Source of the DNA: Priapulus caudatus
Lineage: Eukaryota; Priapulida; Priapulimorpha; Priapulimorphida; Priapulidae
Assembly (NCBI RefSeq): GCF_000485595.1
Contig: NW_014577238.1
Location: forward strand, 171,380-235,379
Direction of reading: 5' to 3'
Length of the DNA: 64,000 nt
Both the position numbers and the translations under genes were made by a program. The notes below the pieces were generated by a model. The model saw only the letters and a program-made list of their open reading frames with translations. It had not been told where the DNA came from and did not search any database. Below are positions 23,560 through 35,319 of this stretch, one piece after another. The first letter of the stretch is position 1, and every line of letters starts with the position of its first letter.

Positions 23560-24790
23560 TGACTAGCTGCGGGTACCCGCTGCGCTGGGTAAAATCGTGC
23601 TACTAATTCATACTACTAATAATTGGACACAATAGGAACATTGGGTAAAAATCGACAATATAACATTGCACACAATATCAATATTTACAAATCAGTCTAA
23701 TAAGATAATAAGCATGGGGGAAAACTGTTACGTATGACATTTATATGACAGCAGAACCCAACTTAGAACCCCTGGAACATAATATTAATATGGTGGAAAT
23801 GAGAAAAAGTTATTATAACAGCATGTACGAATGGGTTGCAGTTTTCATTTGAAAACCTCTTGGTAAACAATGGTTTGCGTGTTATTGTCTGGTGGAAATA
23901 TGTAGAGATTGCTGGCGTCTCGAACTGTTGAGCTCACCACGTACAGCTATCCATTGTCAGATCGTAGGATGAATAAAGGAAATTGGGTATATAGTATAGA
24001 TAGAGACAGGCCAGCGAGTGGGGTCTGTGTCCATTGCATACTTGTCTAGTAAATGCTTGGCGCGCAACCATGCAACATTGAAATAAAGGATTTTTCTACT
24101 GAATCAGAAAAGGCATAGCTTTCGAATGCTACAATGGATTCTGAATCGTAGCATGAATAAAAAAAAGTCGATATATGTATACCAGACAGGCCAGCGAGTG
24201 GGAAATTTGTAATTATAAAAAAATGTTTACTCACTTGGTACGCGTCTTTATGCTTGATGTTTTGAGCAATCGTAACCTCTCAAACTATATGATACTCATA
24301 CTAAACTATAGGAAATCTCTAAAATATTTAGAAATCAGTCTAATCAGATAATAAGCATGGTAAAAAACTGTTACGTATTTATAGACAGCACAACCCAAGC
24401 GTAGAACCCCTGAACATAATAGTAATTATGGTGTAAATAAGAGAAAAGTTATTGTAACAGCATGTACGACATGAGTTGCACTTCTCATTTCAAAGCCACT
24501 TGATAAACAATCAGTCGTAACCTCTGAACAGGTTCCTGTTGTGCTCTGTTTAGTAGTCGGCTTCGGTTTCACAATACCAGCCAGCCTATTAGGAATCGAG
24601 CCATTGCAGCTCGGATTTTTGTCTTTGAGGGGTTTTTCACGGATTTTTCGGTGAGTTTGACGGTTTGGCAGGTTTTTTTCAGCTAGGAACACTCCCTGGG
24701 TATGAGAGATGGCCCTGTGAAAATTGCATCCAGATCGCTTGGGCGGTTTGGCCGCCTATAGGGAAGATACATACATACATACATACGAAC
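23560..24790 (+). mobile_element. Truncated non-LTR-like element with (CATA)n tail
   Basis: It begins near ctagctgcgggtacccgctg and ends with gcatccagatcgcttggg, a short hairpin and (catac)n at 24,768-24,786. A conserved atccagatcg-type end followed by a short tandem tail resembles RTE-like retroelement 3' ends in invertebrates. Inside, a ~190-bp stretch is directly repeated (about 23,685-23,875 and 24,328-24,515). No reverse-transcriptase frame remains. Confidence 0.5.
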
Positions 24791-24898
24791 TCAAATATAT
24801 ATTAGATGACATTAGTTTCTGTTTAGTCCCCCTATCGACCAAGTGATGTGATCGCACACTATTGACTAAATTGCAATGAACTAGGTTATTAATAAATA

Positions 24899-24904
24899 TT
24901 TATT
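24899..24904 (-). promoter_or_regulatory. Poly(A) signal of ALG13 homologue
   Basis: TTTATT on the plus strand gives AATAAA on the minus strand, about 90 bases after the ALG13 stop codon. Confidence 0.6.
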
Positions 24905-24991
24905 TACAAAATAATTATACTGGAAACTTGCACAGCAAATATTTACAAGTGATATAATGTAATTTAATACACATAGATGATAGCTTGTTCG

Positions 24992-26809
24992 TCAAGAGAA
25001 ACCCAACAGCTTGTCTAGAAATGTTGCAAACTTTGAGGGTTCTCCTCTAGGAAATGGCTTCAGATTCTCCATATTCATAGATTGCAGGGTTGTAACCAAA
25101 GTACTGAAATACAAATCTTTTTGTTATAATTCATTTCTGAATTGTGGAAAAGCCTTCCTGGCAGTGCATAGACGTCAACATTGGCTAAGTGTATCTACAC
25201 ACACCAACTGCTAACATGTTTTATCCACTTATTCAAGTTTGTATTCTAAGTGTCAACTGTAAACCCACAAAACGGTAGCGATTTTCCTATCTCAGTCTTA
25301 GGTGTGACCCGCCGATGAGAGTTAACCTGGCATGAACCACATTGATCCTTAGTCCAAAGCAGATCCATGCAGCTTTACCAGAGAAGAAACACACCTGCAA
25401 GTTGCGTAAAAGAGATGTCCATTTGTGTAAAGCTGCTCAGCAAGCTCTAGCTGGTGATTTCCCATTAACTCCTCGTTTATAACAACTATGAGAGGCTTCC
25501 CAGCATCAAGCGTCTCAAGCACAGTGCCAGCACCTGTGGGTAGTGAGTAGCAACGTGAGTGCACTGCCAGCACATGTGACTGAGTAGTGAGTAATGACCT
25601 ACACCTAGATTGATATAATGTGGGTACAGGTGTTTCATATAGTATGCAAACTTGGTGAAAGCATTTATCTACCTGGTTCACCAGTGAGAACCTTGTTTAT
25701 AATAATCAACATCCTTAAAAATGTGTGCCTCAAGCCCATGGTCAGAAAGAGAAATAGCTATAATTATTATACGTTTAAAATGTCATCCTTTTTTACTTTT
25801 AAAAATTTATTATATTTTTGAATTATGATGTCATAACTACGATTGCCGATTCTGTCAAGGGCCCCTGAACAAACCTTATGCTAGCCGCACACTATCCGAC
25901 CCGAGCGCGATCGGGAGGCTTACGATTGGATCGGGAGGCTTAAGTTTGGCTCGGGAGGCTTGAGTTTGGCTCGGGAGGTCATTTTGGCCCGATTCGAATT
26001 TCGAATCGGGAGCGGATAGTGTGCGAGGGCTTACGACGCAACTCAAATAGTGTGCGTGGCCATCCGACCCGATCGGCGAGCGCTGAAGGAAATTTACCAA
26101 TCACAGAACAGCGCCATGGGAACGCATTCGGTAAAAATGGCGGGAAAACACTCCCGGCCCTTAGTACACGCTAAATCCGCTTGGAACGCCACGAGAGTGC
26201 AATGGCTTGCGCCAACTTTGAGTCGGACAGTGTGCGGGGGCCTCCCGATGGATCGGGAGCGGGTCGTATAGTGTGCGGGGGCACAGTGCAAAATCGGATA
26301 GTGTGCGGCTAGCATTAGTGATACGACAAATTGGTGAATTGTGACTGCGTTGCATGAGGTTTCGACTGTTCACCATTAGTAGCATTACCTACCAGCATGA
26401 CTAATCACAAGATCTGCACTGCCTATGTCGTCAGCTATTGAGTTCTTGAACCTGTAATATTCCAGCTGTAGTCCCTCAACCATCTTGACATCAGAATCAA
26501 ATATTCCCCTTCCCGCCTGCAGAACAACTTTGTCATAGCCGATTGAATGTAGAACCTGGAAATATGTTAATTACATGTTCTTTTTTCAATATGAATGTAT
26601 AAATTATAATTTTTCAAACTTTCAAAGTTCAATACACATCAAAACTCTGTCTTTAAGAGAAAATTCTGTTACGGGTAATACATTCACACCACATGATAAC
26701 TGAATACCTTGCAGAAATCTGGAGTAATGACAGTCATTATTAACCTGTCAAAACATGTTGTTCCTACAGTCACGAACACAGATTTCGACTTGCTAGAGGA
26801 GGCCGCCAT
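24992..26809 (-). CDS. ALG13: ALG13 homologue, UDP-GlcNAc transferase catalytic subunit
   Basis: Four exons on the minus strand: 26,809-26,708; 26,555-26,393; 25,533-25,395; 25,103-24,992. They join in phases 0, 1, 2 into 171 codons plus TGA. Every acceptor ends in AG and every donor starts with GT. Residues 11-18 are VFVTVGTT, residues 87-92 HAGAGT, and residues 106-116 VINEELMGNHQ; the end reads KFATFLDKLLGFS. These are the hallmarks of the glycosyltransferase-28 C-terminal domain in ALG13. In known systems ALG13 binds membrane-anchored ALG14 on the cytosolic ER face and adds the second GlcNAc to GlcNAc-PP-dolichol. The length fits the short catalytic form (about 165 residues); the vertebrate deubiquitinase/Tudor extension is absent. 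The start codon lies in CAATATGGCGGC, a YY1-like motif. Confidence 0.95.
25879..26314. mobile_element. PIF/Harbinger-like MITE in ALG13 intron 2
   Basis: The ends are inverted repeats (tgctagccgcacactatccg on the left and its complement on the right, ending gtgtgcggctagca). They are flanked by a 3-bp TTA duplication (25,876-25,878 and 26,315-26,317), the TWA target typical of PIF/Harbinger. The interior repeats a gatcgggaggct motif in both orientations. No transposase. Confidence 0.8.
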
Positions 26810-26813
26810 ATTG
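26798..26813 (-). promoter_or_regulatory. YY1-like motif over the ALG13 start codon
   Basis: The minus strand reads caatATGGCGGCctcc. CAAnATGGCGGC is the classic YY1 translation-start-associated motif found at TATA-less housekeeping promoters. The match is seen; its use here is inferred. Confidence 0.5.
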
Positions 26814-27251
26814 AAACAAAGTGACGATAGCGGCGACGTTAGCCCAGTGCGTTAGCTTTGCTAGGGTCGCTTTAAATTCTATGCTGTAAGATATTTAAGC
26901 AGAAGAATAATATGATTATTCTAATTATTATAATTTTAACTTGTTGTCAAATTACACGGCTACTAATGTTATCTTAATAAATAATGATAGAAATGAGAGC
27001 GGTTTATTTTGTATTTTTAGCAGCCTCAAGAGGGCGGGAGTTGCACAGCACGCTCGCACACAAGGTACCAAAATGTCGTGTTCTATAAAATTCGATATAT
27101 TATATTAATATAGACCGTTTCTTTCCATCGTCTAACGTTAGGATACCTCGTAACCTTAGAGTAGGGATGAGAAGTATCTAAACATAGAATAATAGCTATA
27201 GTATTTCTTTTTAGAAGTGTGAAAATGTCAATCCGAAACTGTAGGTCTAAG

Positions 27252-27411
27252 ACACAGGCACTTGAAGCGTAGCAACTGTAAACACACGGCGCCGCCATTG
27301 CGCGTACACTAACACATAATAATAGAGTTAATAGAGCTCTATTATTATGTGTTAGTGTACGCGCAATGGCGGCGCCGTGTGTTTACAGTTGATACGCTTC
27401 AAGTGCCTGTG
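27252..27411. repeat. Near-perfect ~75-bp-arm hairpin
   Basis: The arms 27,252-27,327 and 27,337-27,411 are almost exact reverse complements around a 9-base spacer. They include gcgccgccattgcgcgtaca and its complement. The ends continue with ggtctaagac on both outer flanks in direct orientation. It could be a very young foldback MITE or a transcribed hairpin. A degraded counterpart occurs near 35,110-35,230. Confidence 0.9.
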
Positions 27412-27479
27412 GTCTAAGACAACTTCAACTTTCAATAACACATCTTGAACTGATCTTGTAGTTGTAGGCCCTGACGAGA

Positions 27480-28125
27480 AGAGGGGGGAGGAGCAGGAGA
27501 GAGAGAGAGCGAGAGAGAGAGAGAGAGAGAGAGGAGGGAGAGACGACGAGAGGGAGCGTGGCTACATAGTCGCTAAGTTGTGTTGACCCGCCGTCGTTTT
27601 CTCTCTGCATTCCTCGCGGTACTCACGCATCATCGCGCAACTGTACACAGCGACATCGCGCTGTTTCCATCGTCCCGCTCACGAATTATATTGGATACTC
27701 TGTAGGGCCCTACCAAAAGCGAGGAAAGAAATGAGAAAGCAAGACGGATCACTCGGGGTGAGAATAGGTAAGCATAAAGTACGCGGCTTCCCCCCGTGGT
27801 TCGGATTACAAACTGAGGAACTGCAGAGAGTTAGATCTACTAGATTCGATTTTCTTTTCGCGAATATTCATTTTCGAGTTGTATGTCGCTCGTTCGCTGA
27901 GTTTTGCGACCACCGGTGAACCTGTCAGGTGTCTCGACGGAGAGAGCGCGTTTTATTTGAGAGTGGCGAGAGAGAGAGAAGATGAGATGAGACCGACAGA
28001 TAGAGAGGAGAGAGAGAGAGAGAGGGAGAGGGAGAGAGAGGGAGATGAGAGATTTGAGAGAGGAGGAGAGAGAGGAGGAGGGAGGGAGAGGGAGGGAGAC
28101 GAGAAAGGCAACTGGGAGTAGGGCG
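27480..28125 (+). repeat. Purine-rich (GA)n region
   Basis: GAGA tracts lie at 27,498-27,545 and 27,960-28,125, with less simple sequence between. Frames running through it encode only Arg/Glu on one strand and Ser/Leu on the other and are not treated as genes. A short ATG stretch at 27,731-27,767 is followed by a good donor (ATAG|gtaagc), but no downstream partner exon is recognisable. Confidence 0.85.
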
Positions 28126-28129
28126 GGAA

Positions 28130-28460
28130 GAAGAGAGAGTGTGTGTGTGTGAGCAAAGATTGTGGTGGGATATTATGGACGCAGACGGGTGTGTGGAGAG
28201 AGGAGACATGTGTGGGTCGAGAATGTGGTAGTTTGTGGTTGTGGAAAGGATGTGTGTGTGTGTGAGAGAGGAATGTGTGTGTGTGTGGAGGGAAAGTGTG
28301 TAGAAAGGTGTAGGGTGTGGTGCGTGGTGTGGAGGCATTGTGTGTGTGTGTAAGAGGAGATGTGTGTGGAGTGTGTGTGATGTGATTTGGTGTGTGTGTG
28401 TTATAGTGATGGTGTGTCGAGAGTGTGTGTGTGTGATATGGATGGGGGAGGCAGGTAAGT
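28130..28460 (+). repeat. (TG)n-rich tract
   Basis: Long TG dinucleotide runs are broken by GA and GG. The overlapping minus-strand frames are His/Thr/Ser low complexity. Confidence 0.85.
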
Positions 28461-28579
28461 AAGGGAAAGGTAAATCGCAATGCGCTGTTCATTTGTCTGC
28501 TGAATACCGTGACCGCATTAAATGCGCACGTCCTGGCGGCCACACGTAATGAACGCCGTTGGCAACGGGGAGTTCAATA

Positions 28580-28845
28580 TCTTTTCAGTTCATATTATCT
28601 TTCTGTGCTCTTCCTCGCTCTCTATATATCTTCTTCTCTTCTCTCTCTCTTGCTCATTTTCTAACTCTTTGTTCATCTCCTTTCCTTCTTATTTCCTTTG
28701 GTCGACCTTTTTTCGCTTTATATTTCGGCTTCGTCATGCGCTATGTCGTATCTTTCTTGTTCGTCTCTGTCACTTTTCGTTCTCTCCACATCTGATTAAT
28801 TCTTTTCCCTCGCGCTTATTTCTCTCCCTCCTTCACCCTTCCTCC

Positions 28846-28885
<40 letters not shown>
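28580..28885 (+). repeat. Pyrimidine-rich (CT)n tract
   Basis: CT-rich sequence ends in a pure (TC)n run at about 28,852-28,884. It is complementary in composition to the GA tracts 0.5-1 kb upstream. Confidence 0.85.
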
Positions 28886-28886
<1 letters not shown>

Positions 28887-29104
28887 CGGGATCGAAGTGC
28901 GTTCACCCTGTACGAGGCGTTTGCCCGTTGAACTCACGCAGCGCGGCACGCACGCACGCACGCACGGAGCACGCAATATGCACGCACATAGCAGCATGGA
29001 CGACTGCAGATGAGGCGTGGCTGTGCACGTACGCACAGGGCGCGAACGAGCGGGTTCAATTGCTCATTTAGCCTTATGGCTTCAGGCGTCGCATGTGATA
29101 GGAG

Positions 29105-29385
29105 AAACCACGGGGGGAACTTTCGCCGCCGCCGCCCGTTCGCGCCCGCCACCCCCGGCCGCACCCGCCACCCCCGCCACGGCCCCGCCACCCGCGCGCC
29201 CCGCACCCCCGCCGCCCGACACCCCCGCACCCGCGGCGCGCCCCGCACCCGCCGCGCCCGCGCCGCCCCGCCCCCCGGCACGCCGCACGCCGCGCCGCCC
29301 GCGCCGCCCCGCCACCCGCGCCGCCCGCACGCCCGCGCGCCCCGCTACGCCGCCGACCGCGCCGCCCCGCCGCCCACAAGGCTTG
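29105..29385 (+). repeat. Extreme C-rich low-complexity block
   Basis: About 280 bases of cccgcc/cgccc with very few T. All six frames are open or nearly so simply because stop codons are rare at this composition. It may be a genuine GC minisatellite or a sequencing artefact. Confidence 0.8.
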
Positions 29386-29399
29386 GAGAGGTTCATAAA

Positions 29400-29845
29400 A
29401 TGATAATGCGTAAATTAAATCAGCGAACTCTATTTACTACAATTTAATGTTTCTTAACCTCTCTTTCGCCTATATTGCCGACAGATTTCGTGTAATGCGT
29501 GCACATTATATGGTGTCAATTGTGGCGGCAGTGTGGAAGCATAGGTGCGGTGGATGTAGGCCTATATGTGTTGCAGGAGAAGGGGAATTTGCACGGCATG
29601 TACAGGAATTGTCGGCCATAAATAGTGCGAAAGGGAGTAGAGAAACATGAGATTTGAGTAAATAAGATTTCGTATTTCTTTAGCTTACGTTTTATTGAAA
29701 CGCCAAAGTGCGCGGTGCCGGCTTGCGGCGCGCCACCTGCGCACGCGCGACACGGCACGCTCCCGTCGCCGCGCCGCCGCTGCCGCGCGTCACCGCAAAG
29801 CTCCGCGGGGGCGGTCGTGGCAGCGGCAGTGTGACGTCATCATAA
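29400..29845. other. Unassigned sequence between C-rich block and foldback element
   Basis: An ordinary-composition stretch (29,400-29,690) is followed by a GC-rich stretch. A 67-codon plus frame (29,447-29,650) has no recognisable motif. Confidence 0.4.
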
Positions 29846-31259
29846 GCGGCAATAATTCACCATAAAGGATTATCGCAATACCTACAAGGGTTTCTGTAGG
29901 GATTGCTGAGATGCCTGGGTTGCCGGGGATGTAGGACTGTAGGGATGCTGGGATGTGGGTTGCGGGGAGATTGTAGGAATGTAGGGATGCCTGGGTGCGG
30001 GGTTGCGAAGGATGTAGGAATGTAGGATGTGAATTGATGGGATGCTGGGATGTGGGATATATGAATGTAGGGAATGTGGGGATATATGATGTAGGAATGA
30101 GAGATATAGGGAATGTAGTGGGATGATCGGGGGGTGGATATAGGAATGTCAGAGATGTAGGATGTGGGATGGCGGGGATGCAGGAATACGGGATGCATGG
30201 TAGCAGAGATGCGCGATACGGGGTGCAGAGGAAACCCAGCGGATGCCAGGGACGCAGAGGAGGTTGGTACAGGCACGATGCGGGGATGCAAGGACATGGG
30301 GGGATGACAGGGATGCAGGGATGCGAGGATTCTAGGAATGCCAGGGCGTGGCAGGGAAGTGTATCCCAAGCGAAGTGGGTATATGGGGAGTAGGATGCTT
30401 GCATGCCGGGGATGCGGGTGATGCAGGATGCGGGTGATGGGGGGCTGCGGGGGATGAGGGGATGGGGATGCTGGATGCGGAGGATGCAGCGGGGATGCAG
30501 GGATTCAGTAAGCTTACAACCCCCAGCAGGGGAGGAGCGAGAGCTGAGAGGTTAATTGACAGGGCAGTCTCTCGTACTGTATTTCGGGGACTGAGACTCC
30601 CGGCTGAGTTATGGGTTTATTGAGGAGAGAATGGGCGTTAGATAGACCGCAAGCGCGAGCATGCGCTGGGTTGTAAGCTACTGATCCTGCATTCCCCGCA
30701 TCCGAATCACGCATCCGCATCCCGCATTTGGCCCCGCATCCCGCATCCCGATCCGACCCGCTGCCGCATCCTACTCCCTAGTGGTCACATCCGCACCCTG
30801 CATTCCTGAATCCTCGCTCCTGCATCCTGGATCCTGTTTCTTGCATCCGCGATCTCTGCGTCCCTGCATCCATGGGTTCCTGATCCGTATTCGACGCATC
30901 TCGATCCAATGCATCCCGTATTCCTGGCATACCGCGCTGAATCCCATACGACTATCTACATGCCTATAGCAATTCCTTATATCTCCTCATCGCTGGATTA
31001 CTATATCGGTGATATCCCTACGTTCAATATATCCCCGCATCCTACATTCATATATCGCCCAGGCATCCAGCATCCCAGTCATATCTACATCCTACATCTA
31101 CAGTCTCGGCAACCAGCATGCCAGCATCCTACATTCCTACATCCGGAACCAGCATCGCATCCCTACATTCCTACATCCGGCCTACCAGCATCTCAGGCAT
31201 CCTCAGGCGGAAGACCCTTTTAGGTATTTCATAATACCTTTATGGTGAATTAATTGCGC
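29846..31259. mobile_element. Foldback-like element with minisatellite arms
   Basis: The outer inverted ends match over about 45 bases (aattcaccataaaggattat on the left, its near complement on the right). Each arm is then a tandem array of a ~10-20 bp unit around ggatgcnggg: G-rich in the left arm (29,900-30,510), C-rich in the right arm (30,680-31,200). The centre carries a further inverted pair, agtaagcttacaaccccc and the complement of gggttgtaagctact. Long ORFs through the arms are repeat artefacts. The design matches Foldback-type DNA elements; no transposase is present. Confidence 0.75.
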
Positions 31260-31389
31260 CTATATGAATCACGTCAGCATGCTCGCGTGACAACGGAAAG
31301 AACCGCGGGGCTATTGGGTCGACGCTCGGCAGCGGCGCGGGCCGTCGAACGGGGATGGCGTGGGTAGGTTGTCCCTGCCGAAGTGACAC

Positions 31390-34300
31390 ATAGGATAGAC
31401 AGCTTGTTGCGTCAAGAGGAAAAGGCCTCAGACAGCTTTGTCTAGAAATGCTGCAAACTCTTTGAGCGCCGTTGAAGCCTCCTTCGTAGGCCAACACAGG
31501 TCTAGATCTCTCTTAGTAGTGCATCGTGATTTTCTAGCTCTTAACCAATAAACTATACGATAATATACGAAATATAATTATAATGTAAATTACCCGACTA
31601 TTTATACCTTTCAAATCTGAATGTGGAAAGCTCCTCCTCTCGATTTCTTTAACCTCATGTTAGTGAACGGTCAACATTGCTACCATATGTTATTTGACAG
31701 AACAATACCAATCTTAACATGAGCCAGCTGAGCATCAATCCCTTATTTTAGTTTGTATTCTAAGCGTCAACGGTAAACGCCATCAATCTCTTTTCTGCGT
31801 AGGTCTATTTGTTCCGTTAGTCTCGATTCTTAGGTCGTTCACCCGCACGATTGTAGTATGTTAAACCGTTAGCTCCCAATTATGAACCACAGATTGATCA
31901 TATAGTCCAAAAGCAGCCATACATGTCTACCAGAGATCCTGCAAGTTTTATGAGAGTCCATTGTGTTAAAAGCTGCATTGGATTCTCTGCCAACACCTCA
32001 TGCTCTGCGAGGAGCTACTCGCTAACGCTAGTCGACTTTGCCCGCATTAAATTGAATCCCTACTTTTTTTGCACAGCAATATAACAAGCGGATGGAGTGA
32101 GGTGCGGTCGTTAAAATACCGAGGCATCGAAAGGTACGTAGGCGCAACAATTCGAAGTTTCCTAGCGTGAAATAAGACTGTGTAATTTATTTAGATGAAG
32201 GGTAATTTTAGTGTGAATAAGCAACCAGCTCCAAAGATGCGTATCCCAAGCAATGATATGCACTGGGCGGAGGAGTATGACACGGACACCGTGAGATAGT
32301 GTACGCCGTTAATAGGTGCAGGTGAGCACGGTGGTCTTCATAGGCGGGCGGCTTTAGAGCTATGCATAACCTTGCCACGACCCGATCCAACGCGCTCAAC
32401 CAGGCGGCCGCTGTGCGCCGCACGCGACGCGGGGCGCGGACACGGTCGCAGTGCAAACGAGTGAGCATATAGTAACGTTAGCCGCTGGTTCACCAGTTCT
32501 TTTGCTAGAGACAAACGCCCCTCGCTCGCTAAGTTGCGCTGATTGACAAGATATCAGACATCGCCTCTGAGAAACACGTGCTCGTCGGGCCTGCTCACTA
32601 TAGAACTTCGGGACAGGGGACAGGATAAGAGCGAGCATCACGCGGTGCAAGGCAGCGAAACTAACAGGCTGTCTCATCACACTGAGTAATGAACGCGTCT
32701 ACTGAGAACAGGCGTCAGCGTCTCCCTTGACCTACGTTTAACGACACAGGAATTCTCTAGATTGCGCGTTGCTCGGAGACTCGGGTCGCCTATGGCGCAG
32801 TCTCGCAGATAAGCCTTAAGAGCGGGGTCCAGTGCTGCGATCCGTGTGCTTGTGCTCAAGCGCAGGCAGACGGCGGGCTGCTAGAAAACAACGAGCACTT
32901 AAAGAGGGTTAAGCTCATTTGTGGTGGGTAGGTGGGAGTTGCGCGACACGCAGCCCTCGGCTGAGGCCGAAACCACGATCGGGACGGCGGAGAGCCGCGC
33001 AGGCTGAGGGTCGGCGAGCGTTCAGCGAGTTCGGAGCTAACGGGGGCTAATCCCAGGCCCTTATTGTTTGTTCTCCGCTACAGTCAACAATGCGGTTGAT
33101 TTGCTGCATCGCCAACGTGAAGGCTTGTAAGCAAGATGAGCGCAAGCAGCTCGTTTCGCGGCGTGGCGAACGTTGCGCAACCCTCCTCGCCACCACTCGG
33201 CCGTACCGTGCCGCCATCCCGACTGCCGTTTAGCGTGATTGTGCGTGATATGTGGGTCCGGTTGCCGCGTGCAGTGGCGCTTTGCTAGGCTGACCGGTGC
33301 GACACGGAATAGTGTCGCTCGCATGGTACATTATCCGAGCTGAGTTACCAGCGCGCGATCGGGCCATTAGAGCCGCTGAGTACAGAGAAGGGGTTAACCA
33401 ATCACAGAGAGACAAGGCGCCATGCGAAGCCGCATTTAACGGGAAAAATGAAGCGGGTAAAAACACTCCCGGCCCTTAGTACCACGCCCTGAACACTCCG
33501 CTTGAATCGCGACGCCCAGAGAGGGAGTGCAAATGCCTTGCGCCACTTGAGGCGAGACAGTGATCGGGGCTCGCCGAACTGCGGTCATCGGAATCCCCGG
33601 CAGAGCGGGAAGAATAGTTAACGTGCTGCGGGGCACCAAAGTGCAAAATCGGATTAGTGTGCCGGCATTAGGCAGATTAGTGATACGGAGCAAAATGTAG
33701 GAGTGAATTGGTGACTGACGGTAGTGCAATAGAAGGTGTCGAGGAGCTTTAACAACCTTAGGTAGTCGAATGTACCTACCAGGCGATTGGACTAATCACG
33801 AAGATCTGCGACTGCCTATGTCAGTTCAGCTATGAGGTCTTGAAGCCTGTAATATTCCAGCTGTAGTGCGCCTCAAGAAATCGGCTATGACAATAAACAG
33901 AATCAAATATTCCGCCTCTCGCCCGGCCTGCGAGGAAAACAATAGCGATTTCAGTGAGACAGAGTAATATGCGCTAGGAACCTGGAGAAGAGAGTAATGT
34001 AATCAGTGTAAAATGCAAATTCGAGTGGAGACAAAAAGAGATTGGAGATTAAGGAATAGGTCAATTATGAATCAGAGTTTTTGCGAAAGCATTGCAAAAA
34101 GTTCATAAAATTAAACAATAACAAAGCTCTTCGTTAAGGAAAAAATTCGTTACGGGTAATACATTTCACGACCTAGAATCATAAAACTGAATAGCTGATG
34201 TACCCGAGAAAAGTGCATGAAAGTGGAGAGACAATAAGATAGATCTCGAGAATATAATATTAGAGCTTTCGAAAATGGTTGTTACTACGAAGTCAACGAG

Positions 34301-35250
34301 AACGCAGGATTTCGACCCCGTGCTAAGAGAAGAGATTGGCCGCTAGTGAACGAGAGAGAGGACCAAAGAATTGAGGCTAAATAGGAAGACTGAAATAAAG
34401 CTGGCGAAAATCGTCTGTTTAGCCACAAATGACGCGGCCCTTCCAATATGCCGCGCTTTAAATTTCTATTGCTGTAGAGATTAAGCTGCCGAACGCAAAG
34501 ATAGAATCGATGGATTATCTAGAATACTAAATTATATTTTAAAAACTTGGTTTGGTCAAATATACACCCGGCTACTAATGTGTATTAACTTTATATAAAC
34601 ATAGATCCGAATACGGAAAAATTGGAAAGAAGCGCGTATTCCATGTTTAGCAGCCCTCTATAGAGCGGGGTTGCACCAGTGCTACCTCTTACGGCACACA
34701 AGGTACCATAAATTGGTGCCCCTCTCTATCTAAAAGATTTCGAAAACAATATATTAATATAGACGTTTCGCTTCCATCGCTAACTGTTAGGATACTCGTA
34801 ACCCTTAGATGTAGGCGATGAGCAACTATACTAAACACATAGCACAACACAAATAAAAGCAACCCCCCCATACTGTACTTCGTTATTCACTAAGACACAG
34901 CTACAAGAGAACAGTGTGCAACAAAACTGTCGAATCCTAAACGGCTAGACAGAAGCCGCCTCGAAGACACACAGCACTTACGCAAGCACCCACCCGCTAG
35001 ACCCCACAACGCGAACCTGTAACAGAGCAGAAGCACAACCACAGCAAACGCCGCCCGAGTCAGCAGCAATAACAGCTGACAAAACATAATACATCACGAA
35101 CAACCTTAACATAGAGCTCTAATTCATTTTGATGTTGTCGTTCTCCACGTGCGCAAATGGCGGCGCAGCGCTCCTGTCTCGACTGTTACTCAGAATTGAT
35201 ACGCTTCCTCAGCTCGCCTGTGGATCCGTATTGACATACTTCATACTTCT
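31390..35250 (-). pseudogene. Indel-rich second copy of the ALG13 locus
   Basis: Segments align in order with 24,970-27,420: the last ALG13 exon (near 31,395-31,475), the third (near 31,926-32,025), the Harbinger-like MITE (33,380-33,680), the second exon (33,778-33,990), the first exon (34,275-34,350) and the hairpin (35,110-35,230). All are riddled with small insertions. About 1.2 kb at 32,040-33,230 has no counterpart in the clean copy. Introns are as damaged as exons, so this looks like unpolished read sequence, possibly the other haplotype, beside the N gap, rather than an evolved pseudogene. Confidence 0.75.
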
Positions 35251-35319
35251 TCCAATAAAACAGGTTAACACAACCTCCTTGTGTAGCCCTATTGTCTCAT
35301 CAGTACAATGCCGATAGAG

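Noticed and set aside
25349-25394. Readthrough of ALG13 exon 3 into the intron, ending at TAA
   Set aside because: Splicing at 25,395 to the exon ending at 24,992 gives a C terminus matching the ALG13 family (STL...LQSM...KFATFLDKLLG), so the readthrough end is not the main product.
27925-28543. Long His/Thr/Ser frames on the minus strand
   Set aside because: Translation of TG and GA microsatellites.
29010-29447. Long Ala/Pro/Arg frames on both strands
   Set aside because: They come from the extreme C-rich block, where stop codons are nearly absent by composition.
29790-30404. 204-codon minus-strand frame rich in Pro, His, Ser and Ile
   Set aside because: It runs through the minisatellite arm of the foldback-like element; repeat units with no stop explain it.
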